From assembly GCA_913061265.1 (NCBI GenBank), contig CAJXVS010000007.1, forward strand, positions 288,160 through 352,159: DNA of 64,000 bases. The letters are read 5' to 3'. Within the stretch, counting starts at the first letter, position 1. Each line of letters starts with the position of its first letter. The notes beneath the pieces were generated by a model. The model made no database searches and was not told where the DNA came from. It was given only the letters and a program-made list of their open reading frames with translations. Both the position numbers and the translations under genes were made by a program. Positions 7,567 through 16,944 of this stretch are shown piece by piece. Origin of the DNA: an uncultured Halobacteriovorax sp. (GTDB taxonomy: Bacteria; Bdellovibrionota; Bacteriovoracia; Bacteriovoracales; Bacteriovoracaceae).

Positions 7567-8847
7567 TTAATTCTCACTTCTTTTTCTAGGTAAGCTTATG
7601 ACAAACCTGGTATTCGGGAAATCAGAGTCTACATAAAGGTGGCCCTGATGACTTTTTAGGATTTGGCTTGAAATACTTAATCCAAGACCAGTTCCTCCTT
7701 TCTCAATCTTACCGGTATAGAAAGGGTTAAAGATCTTCTCTATGCTTTTGTTAGGGATACCAAGGCCACAGTCGGTGACCATAATATAACTAAACTCCTG
7801 TCCTTCGTTCCAGTCAATTTCAATCCAAGGATCTTGGAATTGATCATATATCTCGTCGAAGGCATTGTTAATTAAATTGATAAGAACCTGACCTAATTGA
7901 GTTTCTTGGGCGTAGATAAGGATATCTTCTTTAGTTTCATCAAAACGTATATCGATGTCATTTAGGGTAAACTTCTCACAACTTAAAGTTAGGACATCAT
8001 TGATAACCTGCTTAACTGAGAGAAACTTTGTTCCGTCATCATCAGAGGGGCGGCTTAATTTTCTCATGCTAATAATGGTATTACTTATTCTATCGATGAG
8101 CTCTAGTTGAGACTTGGTCTCTTTTTCGACCTTCTCTTCTGTCAGAAGGTCTCGATCTCTAAGCTTTTTCATAAGATCAATGGAGAGCTTAATGGAAGCT
8201 AAGGGGTTATTGATCTCATGAGCAATCCCACTCGCCATTTCTCCAAGGGCGACGAGTTTTGATGAATGAAAGAGAAGTGATTGATTTTCTTTCAATTCAT
8301 CTTCAGCTTCAATTCTCGCTTCGATTTCCCTTCTTAAACTCTCACTATAGTGAATAATCTCTTCTTCAATTTCTCTTTGAAGGGAGAGGTTGGTTATTGT
8401 AGAGAGAGTGCCAATTATTTTTTTATTTGGATCAAAGATAGGGGAGATTGAAACCTTGAAGATATTATCTTCAATCTGTATTTCTCTCACTGTGGTGAGG
8501 TAGGTATCTTTTAACCTTTTTATAAACCCAAGATCCTGTAAGTCTAAAACGGTGTAATTCTCTGGAAGGTTTTCTTTTAAAGGCCCTTCGAAAATAAGAA
8601 TCTCATTATTGATATCTGTTTGAATTGTTGAAGTATTTGCCAGAATCAATGAGTCGGTTAGGAAGTCTTTTTGTTTTGAAAGCTTCGGCAGAACTTCTGA
8701 GTTTAAGATCTTAAGCATCTCACCGGCACTGACAGAGTCTATAGTATGGCCAGCTTTTCTAATTGCTTCATCTAAGACGCTTTCGGCAAAGAAAGGTGCG
8801 ACTCTTAAAAGGGTGTTGAGAATATATTTATAGGTCTTAATCTTCAC
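7567..8847 (-). CDS. Cytoplasmic PAS-type sensor histidine kinase
   Basis: 426 residues without membrane segments. An N-terminal helical region (1-60) and a PAS-like segment (about 60-155) precede a coiled linker rich in Glu/Arg (155-190). The HisKA helix then reads SSKLVALGEMASGIAHEINNPL, with phospho-His210, followed by a HATPase domain: NLINNAFDEIYD (N box), VTDCGLGIP (G1) and GGTGLGLSISSQIL (G2). The architecture matches NtrB/AtoS-like soluble kinases. Its start overlaps the V4R gene stop by 4 bp, so the upstream V4R protein is likely its signal input. Confidence 0.9.
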   Translation of the reverse strand: MKIKTYKYILNTLLRVAPFFAESVLDEAIRKAGHTIDSVSAGEMLKILNSEVLPKLSKQKDFLTDSLILANTSTIQTDINNEILIFEGPLKENLPENYTVLDLQDLGFIKRLKDTYLTTVREIQIEDNIFKVSISPIFDPNKKIIGTLSTITNLSLQREIEEEIIHYSESLRREIEARIEAEDELKENQSLLFHSSKLVALGEMASGIAHEINNPLASIKLSIDLMKKLRDRDLLTEEKVEKETKSQLELIDRISNTIISMRKLSRPSDDDGTKFLSVKQVINDVLTLSCEKFTLNDIDIRFDETKEDILIYAQETQLGQVLINLINNAFDEIYDQFQDPWIEIDWNEGQEFSYIMVTDCGLGIPNKSIEKIFNPFYTGKIEKGGTGLGLSISSQILKSHQGHLYVDSDFPNTRFVISLPRKRSEN

Positions 8848-9527
8848 TTGTTAAAGAGTTCCTTATTTTGAGTTTTGTAAGCCTGAATATGCTCCTCAAT
8901 TCTGTGAGGAGGCGACATGATAAAGCGGCAAATCTTATCGCCTTTTGATCGGCAAAGAATCTCTCTTGCTATGACCTCGACTTCAAAGGATTGGGTGCAC
9001 CAGCCTGAGCTGTAGCCCGCGTTCATATGACAGGTACAAAAGTTAGCTTTCCTATCTGATTTAAGCCAGCTGTCTGATTCAAAACTGTGAGGATGATCAT
9101 ACAGCAAATAGAAATCTTCATCTGGTGTCGGGTTACTTGGCTCTAATATATCTACAAAGGACCAACCCGTGTGGGCAAAATGAACTGGACCACAAGAAAG
9201 CTTCTCAATTGGATCACTCTTGCTATTTTCTTTATTAAAGCTGGCAGCATCGGCCTTACCGATTGTATGACCCATATCAAAGAGAACCTTTGAGGAGGCG
9301 CTTCTTGCTTCATTTGAATTAAGGGAAGGGTACATATTCATTAAAAACTCAAGGAAGTTAACAGAGAGAGACTCTGCCCTAACTAAGATATAGCGTTCAT
9401 CGTTTATATGGATTTGACCAGTTCCAGGTGAGAGGTCGAGTTTACTAAAGTATTCAGATACGTACTCCTCTGCTTGCTTAAAGAGTGGCTCTATATTTTT
9501 TGGGACCTTTACTGTTTTTAGACTCAT
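8844..9527 (-). CDS. V4R-domain sensory protein
   Basis: 227 residues. The C-terminal two thirds match the V4R (4-vinyl reductase / XylR N-terminal) small-molecule binding domain: LFDMGHTIGKADAASF, AHTGWSFVDI, then the Cys-rich finish NFCTCHMNAGYSSGWC...EILCRSKGDKICRFIMSPP. Cys164, 166, 177, 192 and 200 are visible; V4R domains often bind hydrocarbons, and the Cys set could bind a metal. Unlike XylR or DmpR there is no AAA+ or DNA-binding domain here; the sensory domain is a separate protein coupled by ATGA overlap to a histidine kinase. Confidence 0.75.
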   Translation of the reverse strand: MSLKTVKVPKNIEPLFKQAEEYVSEYFSKLDLSPGTGQIHINDERYILVRAESLSVNFLEFLMNMYPSLNSNEARSASSKVLFDMGHTIGKADAASFNKENSKSDPIEKLSCGPVHFAHTGWSFVDILEPSNPTPDEDFYLLYDHPHSFESDSWLKSDRKANFCTCHMNAGYSSGWCTQSFEVEVIAREILCRSKGDKICRFIMSPPHRIEEHIQAYKTQNKELFNK

Positions 9528-9630
9528 TTTTATCTCGTTATAAACAGGGAGTCGTTATTGTAAATTAAATTTATTTCTTAGAAAACTATTATGAATATTA
9601 TTGTGGCAAAGTTGGGCTTAGTTGGGAAGA

Positions 9631-9656
9631 AATCCCTCTCAAGAAAGAGAGGGATT
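9631..9656 (-). terminator. Hairpin terminator after grxD
   Basis: Perfect 10-bp stem AATCCCTCTC/GAGAGGGATT with a 6-nt loop, 8 bp beyond the grxD stop. The T tract on the minus strand is short and interrupted (TTTCTT), so efficiency is uncertain. Confidence 0.65.
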
Positions 9657-9663
9657 ATCAATA

Positions 9664-10065
9664 TTATGCTTTTAGACCTAGTTCTTCTTTTAATTCACCT
9701 GACTCATAGAGTTCAGTGATGACATCATTTCCACCGATCAGCTCACCTTTTACGTAAAGCTGAGGGAAAGTTGGCCAGTTCTTGTAGTCTTTAACACCTT
9801 GTCTAATATCCATGTCTGAAAGAATATCAAAGGTCTTATAGTTAACACCTGTTGCATTAAGCATTCCAATAACATTGGCTGAAAAGCCACATTGGGGAGC
9901 GTCTGGGTTTCCTTTCATAAAAAGAAAGATTTGGCTTGAACCGATTAGGGTATCAATCTTTTCATTAATATTGGCGCCAGCAGGAACAGCAACAACAGCT
10001 TCTCCGCCATCCTTTGGAACCTGATCACTACCTAAAATATTAAAGGGATTATTGTTTTCACTCAT
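9664..10065 (-). CDS. grxD: Monothiol glutaredoxin, Grx4/GrxD family
   Basis: 133 residues with the monothiol active site CGFS (Cys59) and the family blocks IFLFMKGNPDAPQ, FDILSDMDIRQGVKDY, WPTFPQLYVKGELIGGNDV. GrxD-type proteins bind a bridged [2Fe-2S] cluster with glutathione and transfer it, usually together with BolA. The first 33 residues are an extra low-complexity N-terminal stretch. Start is ATG 10065, with a strong GAGGAG six bases upstream; the frame is open to 10092 but that start would overlap bolA and has no such site. It directly follows bolA, matching the known functional partnership. Confidence 0.9.
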   Translation of the reverse strand: MSENNNPFNILGSDQVPKDGGEAVVAVPAGANINEKIDTLIGSSQIFLFMKGNPDAPQCGFSANVIGMLNATGVNYKTFDILSDMDIRQGVKDYKNWPTFPQLYVKGELIGGNDVITELYESGELKEELGLKA

Positions 10066-10084
10066 CGTTATCTCCTCTTGTGAA

Positions 10085-10339
10085 TCACTCAACTAAGCCG
10101 GCTGTTTTAGCCTTCTCAAAAGTTAGTGTTTTCAATTGAACTGCATGTATTTCTTCTTTTAAACTTTCTTTTAAAATATCCATTATCATCTGGTGCTGTT
10201 GCAATAATCTCTTACCGATAAAGGCATCACTGATAATAAGAATACCAAGGTGATCCTGAGTTCCTGTTAGATCTGTTACTCTAACCTGTGCATCAGTTAA
10301 ACTTGTCTTAATGAGGTCTTCTACTTTTTGAAATTCCAT
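10085..10339 (-). CDS. BolA-family protein
   Basis: 84 residues, the usual BolA size, with the fold's blocks VRVTDLTGTQDHLGILIIS (conserved His region), FIGKRLLQQHQMIMDILKE and IHAVQLKTLT. BolA proteins form [2Fe-2S]-bridged heterodimers with CGFS glutaredoxins in Fe-S cluster trafficking and iron sensing. The gene lies 3 bp after the membrane protein gene and immediately before grxD, which supports a Grx4-BolA pair made from one transcript. Confidence 0.9.
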   Translation of the reverse strand: MEFQKVEDLIKTSLTDAQVRVTDLTGTQDHLGILIISDAFIGKRLLQQHQMIMDILKESLKEEIHAVQLKTLTFEKAKTAGLVE

Positions 10340-10342
10340 ATT

Positions 10343-10723
10343 TTATACCGCGAAAAAACTTGTGATAAAGGTTAACACTCTTAAGCTAACTGTACACCAA
10401 CCAAGAAGCTTATGCTTTGCTCTGATAGAGGTATCGCCTGAAAGTAGCTTTCTGCCTGTGAATATCATGGCAAAGTAAAAAAGAACCGTTAATACTGCGA
10501 TGCTTATATGAATATTGAGCATCGTCTTGTTTTCAATGGGTTTTATCGCCTTGGCGATGGCGCTGCGACCTAATTCGATCTGAAGGATAAGAAGAAGGTC
10601 CCACGCAATGGCGGAACCCATTATTTTCACGTGCTTAGATCGTTGTTTCCTAAAATAGATCCCTACAAAAATGAGGGATAGGATGAGGAAGGACTGAATT
10701 TGAAAAATGATAGCTGTCGTCAT
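10343..10723 (-). CDS. Small four-helix membrane protein (DUF420-like)
   Basis: 126 residues with four hydrophobic helices (about 5-23, 34-50, 68-90, 104-124). Charged and His-containing loops (RKQRSKHVKIMG, NIHISIAV, RAKHKLLGW) resemble DUF420/YozB-type proteins, some of which lie near cytochrome oxidase genes. The His residues at helix ends might bind haem, which is inference. First gene of the bolA-grxD transcript, with 3 bp to bolA. Family call tentative. Confidence 0.5.
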   Translation of the reverse strand: MTTAIIFQIQSFLILSLIFVGIYFRKQRSKHVKIMGSAIAWDLLLILQIELGRSAIAKAIKPIENKTMLNIHISIAVLTVLFYFAMIFTGRKLLSGDTSIRAKHKLLGWCTVSLRVLTFITSFFAV

Positions 10724-10823
10724 TAAAGTTCTTTGGTTTTTCGTTTTTTATAATAGAAGATAGGGCAGAGGAAAAGCAAAAACCTCGGACTTATACCCAT
10801 TTCATTCTCAGGAAACTTGCGCG

Positions 10824-13733
10824 ATGCATACTAATCATCTTGGTCGTTGGACCGTTATCGATATTGAAACCACTGGAATCAATCCCGCAAACGATAGTAT
10901 TATCGATATTGGCTTCCTTGAGTTCGATGGAACTTCAATTGTGAGAAAGTATGATTCTCTTGTTCGTCATGAAGGACATCTTTCGTACTTTATTCAAAAA
11001 CTAACCTCAATCAAACCAAAACAGCTAAAAAAAGCCCCGCGCTGGGAAGATGTGGAACTAGAAGTTCAAGAGCTCTATGGCTCAAAACTCATTGCTCATA
11101 ACTCTGACTTTGAAAAAAGCTTCCTTGAAGCTAGTTTTGATGAAATTGAGCATAGTGCAGACGAAGGAGAAGAGAGGGAAGAATATCTTGATTCAATGTT
11201 GTACTTAGCGCTTTTATTCCCCGAGCGCTCAAATCTTAAGCTCGAAGGCTTTATTACGGACCTTGGCCTTGCGGATAAAGAAGAGCATAGAGGCTTTCAA
11301 GACAGCCTCGACCTTCTTAAGGTTCTTCTTCTAGGAACTTATTTAATTAAGTCAGATTCAAATAAGGCCATGCTTTATTCGAACCTCTTTAAGAAATATG
11401 CCCAAGAAGACTGGTGGTACGCAAAGTTCTATATGTCAGACAGGGAAGAGCTTTTTGAAATTGCTGAAAGCATCGATTTTGATTTAGTTCAGGCGAGAGA
11501 GAACTATCTTGAAAAACAAATCAAAGAGATCGCTGAAAAAACGGAAGATAACTATGTAGCCCCGCCTCTGACTTTTAGTGGTGAGAATATAAAAGAGATC
11601 TTAAGAGATGAGATGGAAGTGAGTAAGAAGCTCCCTTTTTATCGCTATAGAAAATCTCAAGAAGACTTGGCCTTAAAAACCGGTCAAAGCTTTAAGAATA
11701 AGATTCATTCATTAGTCCAGGCCCCAACAGGAACGGGAAAGACCTTAGGTTATCTTCTTCCTGCGGCCCTCTTTAGCTTAGCGGAAAAACAACAAGTTCT
11801 CGTTGCGACAGGAACGAAAACTCTTCAGCATCAAGCCTTAAGTAAAGATGTTCCGCAGATTAGGTCTCTTCTCAATTTAAACGAAGAAGAGCTTAAGGTG
11901 AAACGTTTGATTGGTTCTGGAAATCACCTCTGTGAACTTCTCTTTAGAGAAGGAATCAAAGAAGACCTTCTCTTTGATGCAAGAGACTTTGAAGTTAAGT
12001 TTACTGATATGTATTTTGAAGCTCTCTTTTATTATAATTCCTATGTTCCTTACGAAGAAAAGGTAGTGAGAGATAACCTTCCTTACGCTCTCAAAAGACG
12101 CTTTAAGAACTTCGCTAAAAAAGAGCAAGAGATTGCTGTTGATTTTAGATCATGTACAGGAAAGAAATGTCCTTTTCGTCAGGATTGTTCTTACTTAACT
12201 GGTCTTCGTGAAGCTAAAGACGCCAATATCATCTTAGGTAATCATAGCCTTATGTTCTCTTGGCCTAGAGGTTTTCCAAGACCTCCTTATGTTGTCGTAG
12301 ATGAAGCCCATAAGATTGAAGAGGAAACGACGAGTAGTTTTTCTCTTGAAGTCTCCCAACCTGAGCTTGAGAACTTTGTAAAAAGCCTTCAGAACTTGCA
12401 AGGGGTAGGTTCACTCTTCTTTTTACTTGCTCAATTTGAGGAACATGAGGGGGCAAGTACCGATAAGATCAATATGATCCGAGAGAAGACGCTTTCGACT
12501 CATCAGATGCTAGAGGATCACTTAAAGCCACTTCCAGATTTAGTAGAACTCTATTTTAAGAAAAGACCTAGGTACACTTCTCATTTTTGGAATGAAGTCC
12601 CTATGGTCGGGCGTACTCAAAATGAAGAAGCTGCCGGCGTTGGGATCTTTAATCACTTTGACAGTATCCGTCATATCTTAAATATTTATATTCAAGACCT
12701 AATGCCTTTCTCAAACCTATGGGAAGTGAACTCTCTTGAAGACGATAATCAGATCATTGCTCTGACTCGCTTTGAAACCTTTTGGGGACAACTTGAAGAC
12801 TTCGTCACGGCCCTTACAACTATTCTTGATAAAAAAGAGGGCTTTAGTCACTCCCTGAAGTTTCATGAATCTCAAGGCTATCAAGCCTTGGCCGCCCCCA
12901 TTGATGTGGGGAGAGTTCTTCATGATAAGCTTCTTGAAACTAGTGCTAGCGTTGTCTACACCAGTGCTACACTTGGAAATGGTCATGGCGATAGAGGAAC
13001 GAGAGGAATTGAATGGTCTACGGGTTATAGCTATCTAGAAGCTGAGAAAAGGTTTAAGACTGGTTTTTTCTTACCAGCTACTTATGATTACGCAAATAAA
13101 ACAAAGGTCTATCTTTGTGATGATACTCTTCCTTTTTATGACAATCATTTTGTTGAAGACACTCTTAGTTCTATCATCAAGTTGATTCGAAATATTGGCG
13201 GAAGAAGCTTACTTCTCTTTTCTGCAAGAAAACGGTTTGAGACTGCCCGAGAGATCTTACTTAAAGAATTTGAAGGAGAGATACCTCTTTTTATTCAAGG
13301 AATGGGAAGTAATATTATTGATGAGTTTAAGAACTCTGGAGTTGGAATCCTGCTCGGTATGGAAAGCTTTGGTGAAGGGATTGATGTTCCTGGAGAAGCT
13401 CTGCAATTTGTTTTTATCGATAAGATCCCTGATCTTCGTATGGATAAGGTAATCAATGATAGAAGGAACTTCTACGAAGCCAATCTTGGGAATGAATTTA
13501 CTGATTACTACTTAGCTCATCGAACCAGAAGCCTTCACCAAAAATTAGGGCGCCTGCTTCGAACTGAAAGTGATATTGGTGGAGTTATTATTGTTGATTC
13601 TAGGATTAAAAACTGGAAAGGCAATACGATGGAGAAGCTTGTTAAACTGATGGAGCCTTATCAAATACAAAGAACAGGAATTGAAGAGGCTTGCGAAGGG
13701 GTGCACAAGTTTATTGAGGAGTTTACTCCCTAA
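10824..13733 (+). CDS. dinG: DinG-family helicase fused to DEDD exonuclease
   Basis: 969 residues. Residues 1-175 are a DnaQ-like 3'-5' exonuclease: DIET (Asp13, Glu15), AHNSDF (Asp95), and HRGFQD (His155, Asp160), the full DEDDh set. Residues about 250-960 are an XPD/DinG superfamily-2 helicase: Walker A QAPTGTGKT (299-307), DEAH 493-496, and C-terminal motifs GMESFGEGIDVPG and QKLGRLLRTESD. Four Cys (370, 444, 449, 455) are placed like the [4Fe-4S] ligands of XPD and E. coli DinG. DinG helicases unwind forked, R-loop or G4 structures. Fused exonuclease-DinG proteins are familiar from Firmicutes, where the Fe-S Cys are usually lost; here both are present. Confidence 0.9.
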   Translation: MHTNHLGRWTVIDIETTGINPANDSIIDIGFLEFDGTSIVRKYDSLVRHEGHLSYFIQKLTSIKPKQLKKAPRWEDVELEVQELYGSKLIAHNSDFEKSFLEASFDEIEHSADEGEEREEYLDSMLYLALLFPERSNLKLEGFITDLGLADKEEHRGFQDSLDLLKVLLLGTYLIKSDSNKAMLYSNLFKKYAQEDWWYAKFYMSDREELFEIAESIDFDLVQARENYLEKQIKEIAEKTEDNYVAPPLTFSGENIKEILRDEMEVSKKLPFYRYRKSQEDLALKTGQSFKNKIHSLVQAPTGTGKTLGYLLPAALFSLAEKQQVLVATGTKTLQHQALSKDVPQIRSLLNLNEEELKVKRLIGSGNHLCELLFREGIKEDLLFDARDFEVKFTDMYFEALFYYNSYVPYEEKVVRDNLPYALKRRFKNFAKKEQEIAVDFRSCTGKKCPFRQDCSYLTGLREAKDANIILGNHSLMFSWPRGFPRPPYVVVDEAHKIEEETTSSFSLEVSQPELENFVKSLQNLQGVGSLFFLLAQFEEHEGASTDKINMIREKTLSTHQMLEDHLKPLPDLVELYFKKRPRYTSHFWNEVPMVGRTQNEEAAGVGIFNHFDSIRHILNIYIQDLMPFSNLWEVNSLEDDNQIIALTRFETFWGQLEDFVTALTTILDKKEGFSHSLKFHESQGYQALAAPIDVGRVLHDKLLETSASVVYTSATLGNGHGDRGTRGIEWSTGYSYLEAEKRFKTGFFLPATYDYANKTKVYLCDDTLPFYDNHFVEDTLSSIIKLIRNIGGRSLLLFSARKRFETAREILLKEFEGEIPLFIQGMGSNIIDEFKNSGVGILLGMESFGEGIDVPGEALQFVFIDKIPDLRMDKVINDRRNFYEANLGNEFTDYYLAHRTRSLHQKLGRLLRTESDIGGVIIVDSRIKNWKGNTMEKLVKLMEPYQIQRTGIEEACEGVHKFIEEFTP

Positions 13734-14479
13734 TCAGGCTCTAGATCGTTGAAGTACTTCATCTGTATCTTTATTCCATCACTGGTTTGTAATTGATAGG
13801 GAATGGCTGAGTACTTACTTAATGAAATCTTAATGACAGGCGGATTAATAACCTTTTTCTTGAGGTTGGTAAGGTCCTCTTGCTCTTCTTCGAAAAGGTT
13901 ATACTTGGTGGCCTGAACTGTATTTCCTGAGATTGTAATATTCTCAGAGGTTAAGCTCATTCGTTGCATGGTTAAGACCTGCATCGCAGGGGTATCAATA
14001 TAATTCCAATTATTAAAACTCTTTAAAGTTAAGTAAATATTCTTTGCAGTAGGGTCTTCCTTCTTTGATTTAATAAAAGTACAGCTGGTGCAAGTTAAGG
14101 GAGTAGATATATGAAACTTGGGAGTGACAATAAGCTCTTCTTGTTTCTTAAAGGTCTTAGATTCATACTCATATAAGCAGCAGTTTCTTTTTTTATCAAA
14201 TGCGTAGAGTTCTTTGACATGATCTTTTCCGAGAATCTTTTCAACGCTTACAAACATAGGAATGAAATCCTTGTTCATAACATAATCCATATTGATCCTT
14301 AGAATCTCTCCAGTACTCACCCTTGCCATCTGTTGCCCGACAAAGTGAATACCCATATCGTTAGGATCGCGATAAACATCGAAGTTCTCTTCGGCGTAGA
14401 TATTGTCATTTTTTAAATATTCGTAAGCGCCGCGATAGATTTTGACTCCGCGGGGCTTTCCAAAAAGGGAGTTGGTCAT
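13730..14479 (-). CDS. Protein of unknown function
   Basis: 249 residues, no signal peptide or membrane helix. The sequence looks beta-rich, with repeated strand-like segments (MGIHFVGQQMARVSTGEILRI, NITISGNTVQATKYNLF). It contains CC (residues 99-100) and CTSC (130-133) motifs that could bind a metal or form a disulfide. Start ATG 14479. Its stop overlaps the dinG stop in a shared CTAA, so the genes are convergent with no spacer. No family recognised. Confidence 0.55.
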   Translation of the reverse strand: MTNSLFGKPRGVKIYRGAYEYLKNDNIYAEENFDVYRDPNDMGIHFVGQQMARVSTGEILRINMDYVMNKDFIPMFVSVEKILGKDHVKELYAFDKKRNCCLYEYESKTFKKQEELIVTPKFHISTPLTCTSCTFIKSKKEDPTAKNIYLTLKSFNNWNYIDTPAMQVLTMQRMSLTSENITISGNTVQATKYNLFEEEQEDLTNLKKKVINPPVIKISLSKYSAIPYQLQTSDGIKIQMKYFNDLEPD

Positions 14480-14614
14480 GTCTTTATTTTAGCCTAGTTA
14501 GAGCTTTAATCAAGGAAGGGAATCTTTAATTAGAGTAAATTCATCGGAAATTTAAAAAGGACATATCAGTGAGGATAAGGCATAAATAAAGCATTAAACA
14601 TTTTGGGAGAATCT

Positions 14615-14968
14615 ATGAGCTACGAATTTTATAAAATTGTTCACTATATCACTCTATTTATTTTTGTTTCAGGCCTTTCAATTAGCTTTTTAGTTGAAAA
14701 CCCGCCAAAACTAGCAAAGATCTTAACTGGAATCAGTTCTGTAATCATTCTTGTGGCAGGTATGGGGCTTATTGCAAAAGGACTTAATATTGGTCATGGA
14801 GAAGGATGGCCTGGTTGGCTACACGCCAAGATTACAATCTGGGCTTTAGTAGCTATTGGTGGACCGATTGCTTCAAAGAGAATGACAGCACATCGTGGAC
14901 TTGCTCTATGCGTTCTTTTAATTCTTATGTTTGTGGCTATTGGTATGGCCGTTACAAAACCTTTCTAA
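14615..14968 (+). CDS. Small four-helix membrane protein
   Basis: 117 residues with four predicted membrane helices (about 8-25, 32-52, 70-85, 93-112) and a Gly/His/Trp-rich loop between helices 2 and 3 (GHGEGWPGWLHAK). Overall layout resembles SirB-type and similar small inner membrane proteins, but the match is loose. ATG 14615 is chosen because GGGAGA lies just upstream; a TTG at 14603 is also in frame. It is followed after 8 bp by the MATE transporter gene. Confidence 0.5.
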   Translation: MSYEFYKIVHYITLFIFVSGLSISFLVENPPKLAKILTGISSVIILVAGMGLIAKGLNIGHGEGWPGWLHAKITIWALVAIGGPIASKRMTAHRGLALCVLLILMFVAIGMAVTKPF

Positions 14969-14976
14969 GGTAGTTT

Positions 14977-16272
14977 ATGGAAGAGAAAAGTGATTTTTCT
15001 TATAAGGAACTTTTCCTTTTTTCTCTTCCTTCAATCCTTTCTTCACTTTTAGAACCCTTAAGCGGGACTATTGATACGGCTTTTGTTGGTCAGATCAGTA
15101 CTGTTTGGCTTGGAGGCATGGCCCTCGCTGTTACTCTTTTAAGTTCCTTTACTTGGATGTTTAACTTTCTTGTCCATGCTTCAACTCAAGCCGTGGCCTC
15201 TAGTGAAGACTCTAAAGTTTGTGAAGCAATTAAGACCTCACTTTCAGTGGCCTTAGTTGTTGGAGTTATTACGACCTTCTTACTTTGGGCCTTTAAAGAG
15301 CCTCTTTTTGAGTTGGTTGGTGTTAATGAAACACTTTATGAGCACTCTAATTCTTATTATTCCATTAGAATCCTTGGGCATAGCTTTACTCTTTTATACA
15401 CAACAACTCTTTCTTTATTACGAGGCTTAGGAAGAGTTAATATAAGTTTTTTTATGATCGGACTTACGACGGCCTTGAATGCTCTTCTGACTTATCTAGC
15501 GCTTTTTGTTTTTGACTTAGGTCTTGAAGGGGCAGCCTGGGGAACAGTTCTCTCTTTTGTCTTAGGAAGTCTTCTCTCATTTCTTTATCTTCTTAACGAT
15601 GAAAAGGTAAAAGGAAAGTTCCTTAGCAGCCGAGTTAAGAAAAGTGGTTGGTTTAAGTTTGGAAAAAACTCTCTTAACATCTTTGGGCGCTCATTCACAC
15701 TTACGACTTGCTTCTTTCTTTCTACTCGCTTTGCTGGGAGCTTTGGGATTAAAGAACTTGCTGCTCATCAGATCTTGCTTCAGTTATGGCTTTTCTGTTC
15801 TTTTCTCCTCGATGGGGTTGCAGTGACGGGGACAGTCCTTGGAGCAAAATATTACGCTAAGAGAGAGATCGAGAAAGTTAAGCTTATCTTTTTTAGGCTC
15901 TTGATGATTGGTGGAGTGATTGGAATTGCTTTTACTTTTATCTACGCTTTTGGTGCGGATTTCTTAGTAGGTCTTTTTACTAAAGACGATGATGTTATCA
16001 AAGTTATCTTTAGCTTTTGGCTTCTTATCGTCTTATCTCAAATCACAAACTCCTTTGCTTTTGTTTATGATGGCCTTCTTTTTGGATTAGAAGAGTTTGG
16101 CTATCTACGAAAATTTATGATCATAGGGGCCATCTTTGTTTTTCTACCCTTGGCTTTTATTGCCGTGAACACAAACTCACTTGCTTTCCTATGGGTAGGG
16201 ATGATTTCACTTAATGTCTTTCGAGGCTTTACAGGGTTTTATAAAATTAGAAAGGAGATTTATGTCAATTGA
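14977..16272 (+). CDS. MATE-family efflux transporter (DinF-like)
   Basis: 431 residues with about twelve membrane helices in two homologous halves. The first helix carries the MATE/DinF pattern PLSGTIDTAFVGQIS, and AAWGTVLSFVLGSLL closes the first half. The second half repeats with SFGIKELAAHQILLQLW and LDGVAVTGTVLGAKYYAKRE. MATE proteins export cationic drugs or metabolites by Na+ or H+ antiport; a Na+ coupling would fit the NQR-equipped cell, but that is inference. The 3' end overlaps the methyltransferase start by 11 bp. Confidence 0.85.
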   Translation: MEEKSDFSYKELFLFSLPSILSSLLEPLSGTIDTAFVGQISTVWLGGMALAVTLLSSFTWMFNFLVHASTQAVASSEDSKVCEAIKTSLSVALVVGVITTFLLWAFKEPLFELVGVNETLYEHSNSYYSIRILGHSFTLLYTTTLSLLRGLGRVNISFFMIGLTTALNALLTYLALFVFDLGLEGAAWGTVLSFVLGSLLSFLYLLNDEKVKGKFLSSRVKKSGWFKFGKNSLNIFGRSFTLTTCFFLSTRFAGSFGIKELAAHQILLQLWLFCSFLLDGVAVTGTVLGAKYYAKREIEKVKLIFFRLLMIGGVIGIAFTFIYAFGADFLVGLFTKDDDVIKVIFSFWLLIVLSQITNSFAFVYDGLLFGLEEFGYLRKFMIIGAIFVFLPLAFIAVNTNSLAFLWVGMISLNVFRGFTGFYKIRKEIYVN

Positions 16273-16930
16273 AGAAAATGGTGCCCAAGGATTTAGTAAA
16301 AAGTACTGGGATACAAACTATTCAAAGCCTAAAGAGATGGATGGTATCGCTAACGCTAAAGAACATGTTCATTATATGGACTTATCTTTTAGATTAGACT
16401 TTATCGATATTGAATCCATCATTGATTTTGGTTTTGGGACAGGTCATCTTTTTAAAGAAGCACTTAAACAATTTATTCCTTATAAGGCCCATGGCATCGA
16501 ACCTAGTTCTTATGTTTTTAAAAAAGCTAATGTGGAAAAATTTCGTCCGTGTGCTTCAGCGAAAGTGAAGCTTGAAAATATAGACTTAAAGACTTGGGCC
16601 CTCAAACAAACAAGCCGAACAAAGGCCTATGATCTTGGGATTTGTACTAGTGTTCTTCAATATCTTACTAACGAAGAGCTAGAGGTTTGTCTGCCTGTTA
16701 TGGCGCAAAAGGTTAAATACCTCTATCTTACTGTTCCCACAGATAAGGAACTTAACGCTCAGATAGAAGATCTTGAGTTTCATGATACTTATGCCATTCG
16801 CCGAAGCCGAAGCGCTTATCAAAAGATTCTAAAGAAGCACTTCACTTTTATCTCTAGTCGAATTCTTGAGAGTAAGGTACATTTTGACGAATCAAGTACA
16901 AGCTTTACGGACCTTTTATATAGGTTTTAA
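16262..16930 (+). CDS. Class I SAM-dependent methyltransferase
   Basis: 222 residues. The SAM-binding motif I reads [12 protein letters not shown], with an acidic post-I residue in AHGIEPSS, and the motif IV region is [15 protein letters not shown]. The substrate is unknown. ATG 16262 is preferred over upstream in-frame codons because AAAGGAG precedes it and it overlaps the MATE stop by only 11 bp. It ends 14 bp before the YchJ-like gene, so all three probably share a transcript. Confidence 0.8.
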   Translation: MSIEENGAQGFSKKYWDTNYSKPKEMDGIANAKEHVHYMDLSFRLDFIDIESIIDFGFGTGHLFKEALKQFIPYKAHGIEPSSYVFKKANVEKFRPCASAKVKLENIDLKTWALKQTSRTKAYDLGICTSVLQYLTNEELEVCLPVMAQKVKYLYLTVPTDKELNAQIEDLEFHDTYAIRRSRSAYQKILKKHFTFISSRILESKVHFDESSTSFTDLLYRF

Positions 16931-16944
16931 TACGGAGAGAAGTC

